Part shown: positions 1 through 8,393 of the stretch, piece by piece
Layout: every line of letters starts with the position of its first letter
Numbering within the stretch: position 1 is the stretch's first letter
Origin: Streptomyces lasiicapitis
Lineage (GTDB): Bacteria; Actinomycetota; Actinomycetes; Streptomycetales; Streptomycetaceae
Assembly: GCF_014646335.1 (NCBI RefSeq)
Contig: NZ_BMNG01000006.1
Coordinates: forward strand, 286,625-350,624
Reading direction: 5' to 3'
DNA: 64,000 bases
Notes under the pieces: generated by a model
Told to the model about the DNA's origin: nothing
The model's database searches: none
The model's input: only the letters and a program-made list of their open reading frames with translations
Position numbers and translations under genes: made by a program

Positions 1-159
1 GATCCTGCCTCCGAGGTGCGGTTGCTGGCCGGGGGGTCCGCGGTGGCCCTCGCGTACGGGGCGACCACGCCCTTGCCGAGGGGTGGCTCGGGGGAGGTTG
101 TCGTGCGGGACCGGTCGGGGCCTCGGAGTGTCAGCGTGGGGTTTTATCACGAGGTTTGA
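1..159 (+). CDS. C-terminal fragment of an unidentified protein
   Basis: An open frame runs from the first base of the window to a TGA at 157-159, giving 52 residues that end in SVGFYHEV. Codon use is strongly third-position GC, as in the neighbouring genes, so this looks like the true 3' end of a gene that begins outside the window. The fragment has no motif that I recognise and I cannot name the family. It converges on the O-methyltransferase gene, whose stop lies about 26 bp away. Confidence 0.5.
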   Translation, partial: DPASEVRLLAGGSAVALAYGATTPLPRGGSGEVVVRDRSGPRSVSVGFYHEV

Positions 160-185
160 GGGCGCCCCGGCGTGTGCGCGGTGCC

Positions 186-860
186 TCAGTCCAGTACGCG
201 GGCCAGGGCGAAGCCGTCGTAGCCCTTCGTGCCCACCGTCTGTACCGCCGTGCCGTCCAACTTCGGGTGGCTCGCGATGAGTTCCAGGGCCGCGCGCGTG
301 CCTCGGATGCTGGGGTCGTCGCTCTTCGGGTTGGTGACCTCGCCGCCGCGTACGACGTTGTCGACGATGATCAGGCTGCCCGGGCGGGTGAGCTTCAGGG
401 ACCACTCCACGTAGTGCGGGTTGTTGGCCTTGTCCGCGTCGATGAAGACCAGGTCGAAGGGGGCCGGGGACTCGGCGTGCAGGGTCGCCAGGGAGTCCAG
501 GGCCGGGCCGGTACGGATCTCCGTGATCTTGTCGAGGCCGGCTCGGGTGAGGTTGGCTGCCGCCACCTCGGCGTGCTTGGGGCTGTACTCGAGGGTGAGG
601 AGGTGGCCGTCGGCGGGGAGGGCTCGTGCCAGCCAGATGGTGCTGTAGCCGCCGAGGGTGCCGATTTCCAGGATGCGGTGGGCGCCCTGGAGTTGGGCCA
701 GTAGGTGGAGGAGCTTGCCCTGGTTCGGCGCGACGTTGATGGCCGGCAGGCCGGCCGCTTCGCTGTCTTGGAGTGCGGCGGTCAGGACGGGGTCCGCGGG
801 GGTGAGGAGGTCGGTGAAGTAGTTGTCGACCTTGGTCCAGTGGGTGGGGTTGGTGCTCAT
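186..860 (-). CDS. class I SAM-dependent O-methyltransferase (CCoAOMT-like family)
   Basis: The 224-residue protein belongs to the small O-methyltransferase family (family 3) that methylates catechol-like or other hydroxyl groups with S-adenosylmethionine in the cytoplasm. The SAM-binding segment is visible at about residues 60-75 (ILEIGTLGGYSTIWLA), followed by the acidic motif LLTLEYSPKHAE and the metal-associated FDLVFIDADKANN segment; VDNVVRGGEV is also typical of the family. The ATG at 860 is preceded by GAGGAG at good distance; an upstream extension in the same frame reads through the intergenic repeat and is not coding. It is monocistronic between the repeat at 901-1030 and a convergent gene tail. 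The natural substrate cannot be told from context. Confidence 0.9.
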   Translation of the reverse strand: MSTNPTHWTKVDNYFTDLLTPADPVLTAALQDSEAAGLPAINVAPNQGKLLHLLAQLQGAHRILEIGTLGGYSTIWLARALPADGHLLTLEYSPKHAEVAAANLTRAGLDKITEIRTGPALDSLATLHAESPAPFDLVFIDADKANNPHYVEWSLKLTRPGSLIIVDNVVRGGEVTNPKSDDPSIRGTRAALELIASHPKLDGTAVQTVGTKGYDGFALARVLD

Positions 861-900
861 GGGGGCGTGCTCCTCGGGTTGGGGTGGCGCTGCGCTGTGC

Positions 901-1030
901 CTCCCCAACCCCGCCCCTTCCCGAAACCAGAGGGCTGCGCCCCCTGGACCCCCGCCACACATGGGGCTTCGCCCCTCGCCCCCTTGTCGGCGCTCCGCGC
1001 CTCGTCCTCAAACGCCGGACGGGCTATTTC
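901..1030 (+). repeat. dispersed Streptomyces intergenic repeat, copy 1
   Basis: A GC-rich block made of several nested short palindromes, ending in CAAACGCCGGACGGGCTA. Near-copies occur at 9566-9779, 30002-30112, 54334-54552 and 61205-61452. Each follows the stop codon of a gene, which suggests a mobile or amplified terminator-like element. Here the end of the repeat supplies the TAG stop of the transporter gene at 1024-1026 on the minus strand. Confidence 0.75.
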
Positions 1031-2514
1031 CCACCCGCCCGGAGCGCCGCGGCCTCCCCCTCCGTCTCCACCGCCGGAGGCGACCCCGGCAGCGGACGCC
1101 CCGCCGACTCCGTCATGTACCAGACCGCCACGCCGCCCACCACGGCCGCCGCCATCATGTAGTACGCGGGCATCATCACGTCCCCCGTGGCCCCGATCAG
1201 CGCCGTGACCACCAGCGGAGTCGTACCGCCGAAGACGGACACGGAGATGTTGAAGCCGATGGACAGGGAGCCGTAGCGCACCGGCGTCGGGAAGAGGGCG
1301 GGCAGTGCCGAGGGCATGGATGCCGTGAAGCAGACCAGGAGCAGGCCGAGTGCGGACAGGCCCAGGCCGATCGCCCACAGGGAGCCCGCTCGGATCAGGA
1401 GCAGGGCGGGGATCGAGAGGAGGAGGAAGCCCGCACAGCCCGCGGCTATGACCGGGCGGCGGCCCACGCGGTCCGTGAGCGCGCCGACGAACGGCTGGGC
1501 GCACATCATCAGGGCCATCACGACGAGGATCACGAGGAGCCCGTGCGTCTCGTCGTACTTCAGCTCGCTGGTGAGGTAGCTCGGCATGTACGACAGGAGC
1601 ATGTAGTCCGTGACGTTGAAGACCAGGACCAGGCCCATGCAGAGGAGCAGGGCCCGCCACTGGCCCGTCACCATGTCCCGCACCCGTACCTTCGGCCGCG
1701 TCTGCTCGTCCTTGTGGGCCTTCTCCAGCTCGGCCGCGAACGCGGGGGTCTCCTCCAGGCGCATGCGGAGGTAGAGGCCGATGAGGCCCATGGGGCCCGC
1801 GATGAGGAACGGGATCCGCCAGCCCCAGGACTGCAGGTCCTCACTGGACAGCAGGGCCGTCATCAGCGTCACCAGGCCCGCGCCGCCGATGTATCCGGCG
1901 AGCGTGCCGAACTCCAGCCAGCTGCCGAGGAAGCCGCGCTTCTTGTCGGGCGCGTACTCGGCGATGAACGTCGAGGCACCCGCGTACTCGCCACCGGTGG
2001 AGAAGCCCTGCACCAGGCGCGCGGCCAGGAGCAGGATCGGCGCCCAGACGCCGATCGTCGCGTACGAGGGGATCAGGCCGATCGCGAACGTGCCCGCCGC
2101 CATCATGATCATGGTGAGGGCGAGGATCTTCTGGCGGCCCACGCGGTCGCCGAGGGGGCCGAAGACCATGCCGCCGACCGGGCGGATCAGGAAGGCCGCG
2201 GCGAAGGCGCCGAACGTCGACAGGAGCTGGGCCGTGGGGTTGCCGGAGGGGAAGAAGACCTTGCCCAGCGTCACCGCGATGTAGCTGTAGACGCCGAAGT
2301 CGAACCACTCCATCGCGTTGCCGAGCGCGGCCGCCTTCACGGCGCGCTTGACCAGCGCCGGGTCGGTGACGGTGGCTTCGGCGGGGGCCGGCTCCGTGGG
2401 GGAGGGCGCCGCCTTCGGGCGGGGTGCGACGGGTGTGGCGGTCCGCAAGGGCTCGCTCGCCTGCCTTTCGTGGACTGCGGGGGACCCGGTGACCTTAGGT
2501 GCAGCAACCATCAT
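1024..2514 (-). CDS. MFS transporter, metabolite:H+ symporter (MHS/ProP-like) family
   Basis: This polytopic inner-membrane protein of about 496 residues carries the MHS-family start ALGNAMEWFDFGVYSYIAV and the loop motif GPLGDRVGRQKIL, and a second copy of the loop motif (GALTDRVGRRPVI) in the C-terminal half, as expected for a 12-helix proton symporter of the ProP, KgtP or ShiA type. Such proteins import zwitterions or organic acids; the substrate is not predictable here. The first about 60 residues are a Pro/Ala-rich cytoplasmic extension. Two adjacent ATG codons lie at 2514 and 2511; neither has a strong ribosome site, and a TTG at 2550 is a further option, so the start is uncertain by about 12 residues. 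It is transcribed divergently from the GT87/PAP2 gene. Confidence 0.9.
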   Translation of the reverse strand: MMVAAPKVTGSPAVHERQASEPLRTATPVAPRPKAAPSPTEPAPAEATVTDPALVKRAVKAAALGNAMEWFDFGVYSYIAVTLGKVFFPSGNPTAQLLSTFGAFAAAFLIRPVGGMVFGPLGDRVGRQKILALTMIMMAAGTFAIGLIPSYATIGVWAPILLLAARLVQGFSTGGEYAGASTFIAEYAPDKKRGFLGSWLEFGTLAGYIGGAGLVTLMTALLSSEDLQSWGWRIPFLIAGPMGLIGLYLRMRLEETPAFAAELEKAHKDEQTRPKVRVRDMVTGQWRALLLCMGLVLVFNVTDYMLLSYMPSYLTSELKYDETHGLLVILVVMALMMCAQPFVGALTDRVGRRPVIAAGCAGFLLLSIPALLLIRAGSLWAIGLGLSALGLLLVCFTASMPSALPALFPTPVRYGSLSIGFNISVSVFGGTTPLVVTALIGATGDVMMPAYYMMAAAVVGGVAVWYMTESAGRPLPGSPPAVETEGEAAALRAGGK

Positions 2515-2883
2515 TACGGGTGGTGGCGGGGTGATCGCGCTGGGTCGCAATCGCTCTGTATTCAGGCCAAACGGGGGTACTTCCGGCGGGAGGGGGGTGG
2601 GTTTGATGTGATCCTTGTCGCGCCCGGACGGCGGAACCAGGGCGGGGGGTTCACGGAGTCATCACACAGATGAGCCCCGTGAAACCGCCCGGAAACCGGG
2701 CGGGCCCGGTGAACACGCAGTGGACGCGGGTGGTCGCGGGTCCCGCGCGCGCCGCGGCGAGGGGCGGGGGCCCGTCCCGAAGTCCCTTCCGGGTCCCCCG
2801 GTCGCCGCGGGCCGGTTGGGCACTCATGCCGAAAAGCCGGTAGAAAGCGGTGTGGCTGCCAGGTGAAATGGGGGTTGCGCGCG

Positions 2884-2941
2884 TCTCACCCAGGGGCATG
2901 CGAGCCTCTTCGGGTGAGATCACGGACCTCTTGGGTGAGAT
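2884..2941. promoter_or_regulatory. repeated GGGTGAGA boxes upstream of the GT87/PAP2 gene
   Basis: In the 460-bp gap between the divergent transporter and GT87/PAP2 genes there is TCTCACCC at 2884-2891 and GGGTGAGAT at 2912-2920 and again at 2933-2941. The two direct copies are 21 bp apart, that is two helical turns, and the first box is their inverted form. This spacing is what is expected of an operator or activator site. No known regulator is assigned. I see no other gene in 2515-2976. Confidence 0.4.
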
Positions 2942-2976
2942 CCGGGATCTCCTGGCGATGTGATCAAGGGTGACGG

Positions 2977-5127
2977 ATGGGGCGGGAGGGCCGACAGGGC
3001 GTGGCGAATGTTGAGCACAGGGGACCGGGGAATGCCTTGGGCGCGGGGGCATCCCGGACACCAGAGGCACGGATCGGAGCGGTCCGTGTCGCCCTCTGGC
3101 TGATCGCCGCCGTCCTGGCCGTGCGCCAGGTGACCGTCGTCCTGCGCACCCCCAAGGCCGAGCGCCTCACCGACCTGGAGACCTGGATCGGGCCGAACGG
3201 CGTGCTGCATGTGAACGGCTCGCTGTACGACGCCGACAAGTTCACCGGCACCCCCTTCGCGGGACTCGTCCTCAAGCCGCTGGCCAACTCCGCCGAGCAG
3301 GCCCTCGGCTGGGCCTGGACCTTCGGCACCCTCGGCCTCGTCGTGGTCCTCGGCCTGGTCGCCGCCCGCGCGCTCCCGCAGCCCGTCTCGCGCCGGACCT
3401 CACTGCTCGCCGCCCCGGTCGCGATCAGCCTCCTGATGCTGTCCCTGCCGGTGCGCAACACCCTGTACCTGGGCCAGACCAGCATCATCCCGGTCCTGCT
3501 CGTGCTGCTCGGCCTCTTCGCCGTGCGCGGGCAGCGGGCCAGCGGCGTCCTCATCGGCCTCGCCGCCGCCCTGCAGCCCACGGTGCTGCTCTTCGCGCCG
3601 CTGCTGTGGTTCACCGGACGCAAGAAGGCCGCCCTGTCCACGGGTGCCACCTTCGCCGCCGCCACCGCCGTCGCCTGGGCGGCCATGCCGCACGACTCGT
3701 GGACGTACTGGGTCCACCACCTGGCGGGCGCCGGCCTCGGCGCCAACCCCGACGCCAACGCCAACCAGTCGCTGCACGGCGCCCTGCTCCGCCTCGGCCT
3801 GGAGGGACCGCTCGAAATAGGGCTCTTCCTGGCCCTGAGCGCCGCCGTCGCCTTCCTCGGCCTGCGCCGCGCGGTGAAGTACGCCCGCGACGGCCAGCTC
3901 CTGCTCGCCGTCGCGATCACCGGCTGTGTCGCCGTCGTGGTGTCCCCGACGAGCTGGCAGCACCAGCTCCTGTGGCTGCTGCTCGCCGTCGTCGGCCGGG
4001 TCGGCAAGCGGGCCTCCGACCGGTTCGTGTGGCCCATCGCCGTCGTCCTGGTGATGACGCTGCCGTCGAAGATGATGCTCCCGAACATGTCGGTCCTGGA
4101 TCCGCTGCGCGACAACGTCGTCCTGCTGGCCGCGCTGGCCTCCGCGCTGATCGTGCCGTTCCTGTCCCGCACGGCGCCCGAGTACCGGGCGCCGATCCCC
4201 ACCTCGTACGCCGATCCCGTACCGGCGCGCTGGAAGTGGGTGCCGCTGTTCCCGTTCTGGCGGCGCGTGCTCACCCGCCCGAACCTGCTGCTCGAACTGC
4301 TCCTGATCCGCGTCGGCTACTCCGCGTACCAGCAGACCCGGCTCGCCGCGACCGGCGGCACCATCTCCGGCGGCCGCGAGCGCGCCGAGACGCACGGCGA
4401 GCAGATCCACTCCATCGAGCAGTTCCTGCACATCGACATCGAGCACTGGTTCAACCAGCTCACGGCGCGCACGCCGTGGATGGAGAGCTTCTTCAACTTC
4501 TACTACACGTCGTTCCACTTCGTGGTGCCGCTGAGCGTCCTCGCGATCCTCTATCTGCGCCGCCCGGCGCAGTACCGCTGGGCGCGCTCCGCCCTCGGCT
4601 TCGCCACGATTCTCGCGCTCGTCGGCTTCTGGGGTTACCCGCTCGCGCCGCCGCGGCTGATGGAGGACCTCAACTTCATCGACACCATCCACGGCGTGCA
4701 GGACTTCACTCAGCCCGACTACGGCACGCTCACGAAGCTCACCAACCAGTACGCGGCGATGCCCTCGCTGCACTTCGGCTGGTCGCTGTGGTGCGGTCTG
4801 GTCATCGCGATCCTCGCGCCCAAGTGGTGGATGAAGGCACTCGGGCTGCTGCACCCGTTCTTCACGGTCTGTGCGATCGTCGGCACCGGCAACCACTGGA
4901 TCCTCGACGCGGTGGGCGGCGCGGCCGTCGTCGGCGCGGGCTTCGGCCTGACCTACCTGCTGCAGGGGCCGCGCGTAAAGCAGGCACTCAAGGTCGGGAC
5001 GGGGGCGGAGCCCGCGGTGGCGGGCGAACCGAAGGTTCCGCTCAGCAAGCCGAAGGGCGAGGTCAGCAAACCGCAGGGCGAGGTCAGCAAGCCGAAGGAC
5101 GAGGCGAGCGACCGTACCCCGAGCTGA
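2977..5127 (+). CDS. bifunctional GT87-type glycosyltransferase / PAP2-family phosphatase membrane protein
   Basis: A 716-residue integral membrane protein in two parts. Residues about 30-400 are a multi-helix GT-C module of family GT87 (DUF2029), a class of polyprenol-phosphate-mannose-dependent mannosyltransferases. Residues about 440-680 form a PAP2 module of the inositol-phosphotransferase kind with AMPSLHFGWSLW near residue 593 and GNHWILDAVGG near residue 637, which supply the catalytic histidines and aspartate. Together this suggests lipid-linked sugar or phosphoinositide metabolism at the membrane. The C-terminal tail is three copies of a 7-residue unit resembling SKPKGEV, encoded by a 21-nt DNA repeat. 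ATG 2977 has AAGGGTG in front; GTG 3001 is an alternative. The 3' end overlaps the convergent gene by 44 bp. Confidence 0.88.
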   Translation: MGREGRQGVANVEHRGPGNALGAGASRTPEARIGAVRVALWLIAAVLAVRQVTVVLRTPKAERLTDLETWIGPNGVLHVNGSLYDADKFTGTPFAGLVLKPLANSAEQALGWAWTFGTLGLVVVLGLVAARALPQPVSRRTSLLAAPVAISLLMLSLPVRNTLYLGQTSIIPVLLVLLGLFAVRGQRASGVLIGLAAALQPTVLLFAPLLWFTGRKKAALSTGATFAAATAVAWAAMPHDSWTYWVHHLAGAGLGANPDANANQSLHGALLRLGLEGPLEIGLFLALSAAVAFLGLRRAVKYARDGQLLLAVAITGCVAVVVSPTSWQHQLLWLLLAVVGRVGKRASDRFVWPIAVVLVMTLPSKMMLPNMSVLDPLRDNVVLLAALASALIVPFLSRTAPEYRAPIPTSYADPVPARWKWVPLFPFWRRVLTRPNLLLELLLIRVGYSAYQQTRLAATGGTISGGRERAETHGEQIHSIEQFLHIDIEHWFNQLTARTPWMESFFNFYYTSFHFVVPLSVLAILYLRRPAQYRWARSALGFATILALVGFWGYPLAPPRLMEDLNFIDTIHGVQDFTQPDYGTLTKLTNQYAAMPSLHFGWSLWCGLVIAILAPKWWMKALGLLHPFFTVCAIVGTGNHWILDAVGGAAVVGAGFGLTYLLQGPRVKQALKVGTGAEPAVAGEPKVPLSKPKGEVSKPQGEVSKPKDEASDRTPS

Positions 5128-6718
5128 TCCGGTACGTCCCCGGTGCCCGCACCGTCAGCTGTGTGAACTCGCCGTGCCGCTTCAGGCACGCGCCCTCGGC
5201 CCGTAGCCACGGCGAGTACACGATCCGCACGCTCACCGAGCCCCGCTCCGGCACCCGCACCACCACGTCCGTGCTGGTGGAGCGGACCACGGAGGCGGGC
5301 GCCGACGCCATCGGCACCGCGTTCCTCACGCGGAAGATCCGCCAGTGCTTGTCCTTCCACACCGGCTCCAGCCACTTCGGTCCGCTCTTGACCAGGGCGG
5401 CCTCGTCGAGGGCGGGCCCGTCGGGGCGGCCGGACGGCAGCACGACGAAGCCGACCGCCCACTTGTCGAGCCAGGCGCGGTACGTCGTGGCGGAGAACGA
5501 GCCGTCGTAGAACAGCCGCCCGCGCTCGATGTCGAGCTGCCGGTTCCAGCCGCGCGCCATGTTCACGTACGGAGCGAGCGCGGTGGCCTCGCGGTGGTTG
5601 CGGGCCGGGACCACCTCGACCCGGCCGCGGTCGGCGCCCAGGCGCTCCAGTTCGCGTACGACCGCCTGCGTGTCCGTCGCCCAGGCGGGCACGATCGTCG
5701 ACACCTCCAGGTCGTCGGCCGTCTTCTGCGCCACCCACGCCGTCGACAGGACGAGCGCCGTCACCAGCGCCATCCGGCGCATGACCGGCAGCGCCGGGCT
5801 GAGCAGCGCGGCCAGGAGCAGCGCGGGCGCGACGAGTTCGGCGAGCCGCTCGACGTTCGTGCCGATCGGGGACGGTATGAGGTACGTGAGGACGGTCCCC
5901 GCCGCGTACACCCCCGCCCCGCACCGCAGCACCCGCCACTCCCGCGGCCCCGCCACCACCAGGACCAGGCTGAAGAAGACCGGCGGGAAGACGCGGTCCG
6001 CCCACATCAGGTGCTCGCCCTTGAAGGGGAAGAGCAGGGTCGTGACGCCGACGACCACGACGGGCGGCGCGAGCAGGGCAAGGGCGCGCCCCCATTCGCG
6101 TACGAAGAAGTAGCCCGCCCCCGCCACCAGCAGGAACAGGCCCGCCACCGGGGACGCCATGGTGGCGAGCGCCGAGCAGATCACCGCGACCGTCAGGCGC
6201 CTCCCGCGCAGCACCGCGAGGACGGCGCCGAGCCCGAAGGCGAGGCCGAGCGCGAACGTGGTGCGCCCGGAGGCGACGTTGCACCACACGGCGAGCGAGG
6301 CGAGGACCGCGGGCCACAGAGGGCGGCGCACCCCGGAGCGCTCGATGAGCACCGCGACCAGCCAGGCGCCCGCGACGCCGGAGAGCACGGTCACGGTCTT
6401 CACACCGATCGCGGCCATCAAGTACGGCGATATCAGGCTGTAGTTGGCGGTGTGCATGCCGCCGTACCAGAAGAGGCTGTACGCCGCCGAGCCGTGCTCG
6501 TCCGCGAACCGGGCCCAGGCCTGCTGGGCCGCGAGGTCCCCGCCGCCGGTGGCGAGGAACGCCGCCCACAGCGCGTACAGGGGAAGGGTGGGCGCGGTGG
6601 CGAGGACGGCGATGCGGTGTCGCCGGTAGAAGGTGCGCAGGGCGCGGAAGGGATTCTTCCGTTCCGTGGGTGAACTGCCGGTGGGAAGGATCGAGAGGTC
6701 GGCAGAGACCACGGTCAC
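5084..6718 (-). CDS. polytopic membrane protein, possibly GT-C fold
   Basis: About 544 residues with roughly ten hydrophobic segments between residues 35 and 350, then a soluble C-terminal region (from about 370) containing VEVVPARNHREATALAPYV and LDKWAVGFVVLPSG. The layout of many helices followed by an extracytoplasmic domain resembles GT-C glycosyltransferases, but no catalytic motif is certain, so this is only an inference from architecture and from its neighbour, the GT87/PAP2 fusion. The start is unclear: GTG codons at 6718 and 6712 follow GGAA-type sites, while a TTG at 6760 is further upstream. The last 44 bp overlap the convergent gene, so the two 3' ends are read on both strands. 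Confidence 0.7.
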   Translation of the reverse strand: MTVVSADLSILPTGSSPTERKNPFRALRTFYRRHRIAVLATAPTLPLYALWAAFLATGGGDLAAQQAWARFADEHGSAAYSLFWYGGMHTANYSLISPYLMAAIGVKTVTVLSGVAGAWLVAVLIERSGVRRPLWPAVLASLAVWCNVASGRTTFALGLAFGLGAVLAVLRGRRLTVAVICSALATMASPVAGLFLLVAGAGYFFVREWGRALALLAPPVVVVGVTTLLFPFKGEHLMWADRVFPPVFFSLVLVVAGPREWRVLRCGAGVYAAGTVLTYLIPSPIGTNVERLAELVAPALLLAALLSPALPVMRRMALVTALVLSTAWVAQKTADDLEVSTIVPAWATDTQAVVRELERLGADRGRVEVVPARNHREATALAPYVNMARGWNRQLDIERGRLFYDGSFSATTYRAWLDKWAVGFVVLPSGRPDGPALDEAALVKSGPKWLEPVWKDKHWRIFRVRNAVPMASAPASVVRSTSTDVVVRVPERGSVSVRIVYSPWLRAEGACLKRHGEFTQLTVRAPGTYRISSGYGRSPRPSAC

Positions 6719-6905
6719 CGTTTCCGTTCCAAGTCTTGGAGAGGCAAGGTCACCCCTCAAGACGTCTCGCGTAACGAAAACGTTGGCACGGCTTGCCGAT
6801 CAAGTGAACATTTGGCGGAATTCCTCGGTGCGGCGAGGTGCGGCCGGGCCAGGGGAGGCAGGGGCGGGGCGTAGGGGGTGTGCCCCTGCCTCCCGTGGGG
6901 CCCGG

Positions 6906-8156
6906 TCAGCGGGTGCTGACCTGGAGTTCCTTGACTCCGTTGAGCCAGGCCGAGCGGAGTCGGCGTGGGTCGCCGGTGAGCCGCAGTTGGGGCATCGCCT
7001 CGGCGACGGCGTTGAAGATGAGGTTGATTTCGAGGACCGCCAGGGATTTGCCGAGGCAGAAGTGCGGGCCTCCGCCGCCGAAACCGAGATGGGGGTTCGG
7101 ATCCCGGGTGATGTCGAACACGTCGGGGTTCTCGAAGACTTCGGGATCGTGATTGGCGGAGGAATAGAAGATTCCGACGCGGTCGCCCTTCTTGATCCGT
7201 ACGTCCCCCAGTTCGGTGTCCTGGGTCGCGGTGCGCTGGAAGGACACCACGGGCGTGCCCCAGCGCACGATCTCCTCGGCGGTCGTCACCGGGCGCTCGC
7301 GCTTGAACAGCTCCCACTGGTCGGGGTGGGTGAGGAAGGCGTGCATGCCGTGGGTGATGGCGTTGCGGGTGGTCTCGTTGCCGGCGACGGCCAGCAGGAT
7401 GACGAAGAACCCGAACTCGTCGGAGGACAGGTTGCCTTCGTCCTCGGCGGCCACGAGTTGGCTGACGATGTCCTTGGCCGGGCACTCCTTGCGGGCGGCG
7501 GCCAGGTGCATCGCGTACGACACGATCTCCATGGCGGCCTCGGCGCCGACCTCCTCGGTGATCGCGTACTCCGGGTCGTCGTACGCCGCCATCTTGTTGG
7601 ACCAGTCGAAGATCTTCGAGCGGTCCTCCTGGGGTACGCCGATCAGCTCGGCTATGGCCTGGAGCGGGAGTTCGACGGCGACGTTGGTGACGAAGTCGAA
7701 GGAGCCGTCGTCGGCGGCGTTCTCCAGGGCCGCCTCGACGATCTTGTGCGAGCGGCTGCGCAGCGCGTCCTCCAGGGAGCGGATGGCGCGCGGGGTGAAG
7801 CCGCGCTGCACGATCTGGCGGACCCGGGTGTGCTCGGGCGGGTCCATGTTGAGCATGATCATCTTCTGGACTTCGATCTGGTCGCGGCTGATCGACTCGT
7901 TGAAGCGGATGACCGCGGTGTTGAGGTTGGAGGAGAACAACTCCGGGTGCGTGGACACGTACTTGACGTCCGCGTGCCGGGTCACGGCCCAGTAGCCGGC
8001 GTCGTCGAACCCGGAGATGCCGGGCCGCTGGGCGATCCAGCGCACCGGCTCCGACCTCCGCAGCAGCGTGAACTCCGGGAAGGGCACGCGGGCTTGCAGC
8101 ACATCGGGATCGGTGAAGTCGAACCCGTCGGGCAGCGCGGGACAGGGCATCGGCAA
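6906..8156 (-). CDS. cytochrome P450, CYP125-like steroid C26-monooxygenase
   Basis: The 416-residue P450 matches the mycobacterial CYP125 family along its length: the opening CPALPDGFDFTDPDV, the segment IEVQKMIMLNMDPPEHTRVR, the I-helix AVAGNETTRNAI, the motif EIVRWGTPVVSFQRTA, and the heme loop FGGGGPHFCLGKSLA with the ligand Cys at residue 367. CYP125 oxidises the terminal methyl of the sterol side chain to the alcohol, aldehyde and acid, starting side-chain degradation. It is divergent from a FadA5-like thiolase, the same arrangement as cyp125/fadA5 in Mycobacterium tuberculosis. A near-KstR site lies 46 bp upstream, and a CTGAC palindrome lies just before the ribosome site. The likely electron donor is the ferredoxin at 24407. 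Substrate in this organism is inferred. Confidence 0.92.
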   Translation of the reverse strand: MPMPCPALPDGFDFTDPDVLQARVPFPEFTLLRRSEPVRWIAQRPGISGFDDAGYWAVTRHADVKYVSTHPELFSSNLNTAVIRFNESISRDQIEVQKMIMLNMDPPEHTRVRQIVQRGFTPRAIRSLEDALRSRSHKIVEAALENAADDGSFDFVTNVAVELPLQAIAELIGVPQEDRSKIFDWSNKMAAYDDPEYAITEEVGAEAAMEIVSYAMHLAAARKECPAKDIVSQLVAAEDEGNLSSDEFGFFVILLAVAGNETTRNAITHGMHAFLTHPDQWELFKRERPVTTAEEIVRWGTPVVSFQRTATQDTELGDVRIKKGDRVGIFYSSANHDPEVFENPDVFDITRDPNPHLGFGGGGPHFCLGKSLAVLEINLIFNAVAEAMPQLRLTGDPRRLRSAWLNGVKELQVSTR

Positions 8157-8170
8157 CTCCAGACGTTCAT

Positions 8171-8185
8171 CTGACGGGGCATCAG
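8171..8185. promoter_or_regulatory. CTGAC-type palindrome (one mismatch) in the cyp125 leader
   Basis: CTGACGGGGCATCAG fits CTGACGnnnCGTCAG with one mismatch. It lies 15 bp upstream of the P450 start codon. Better copies stand before the F420 oxidoreductase (35030), fadE (40052) and chsH3 (51106) genes. Confidence 0.4.
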
Positions 8186-8202
8186 GAGATGCGTCGCAAC
8201 GT

Positions 8203-8216
8203 AGTAACGGGTTCTA
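8203..8216. promoter_or_regulatory. candidate KstR operator in front of cyp125
   Basis: AGTAACGGGTTCTA fits the mycobacterial KstR consensus TnnAACnnGTTnnA except for its first base. It lies 46 bp upstream of the P450 start, a position suited to repression. Binding by the KstR-like protein encoded at 24663-25307 is inferred. Confidence 0.55.
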
Positions 8217-8322
8217 CAAGTGGCAAGGGCCTTGACGCATCGCTTTGGGTGCCTGTCGTGCGGGCGGTGCGTGCACGACCCTTGCGGGGGTGGGGTCGGG
8301 CTCAGCAGACTGTGAGGATAAC

Positions 8323-8343
8323 TAGAACGCGTACTAGTTCTGG
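8323..8343. promoter_or_regulatory. candidate KstR operator in front of the fadA5-like gene
   Basis: TAGAACGCGTACTA at 8323-8336 fits TnnAACnnGTTnnA with one mismatch and is followed by GTTCTG. The same extended pattern, with TAGAAC, GTA and AGTTCTG in register, occurs before the aldehyde dehydrogenase gene at 22802. It lies about 50 bp upstream of the thiolase start. Confidence 0.65.
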
Positions 8344-8393
8344 TGCGGGGGTGTCGGGACGTCCCGCGGGATGTGAATGGAGAGGACGGGCCA

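Noticed and set aside
823..2673. Long plus-strand ORF (616 codons) opposite the MHS transporter
   Set aside because: It is a shadow frame on GC-rich coding DNA: Arg/Gly/His-rich translation, no motif, antisense to a clear transporter.
2615..2866. Small plus-strand ORF in the gap before GT87/PAP2
   Set aside because: Arg/Gly/Pro-rich, no ribosome site, and it lies across a promoter-like region with repeated boxes.
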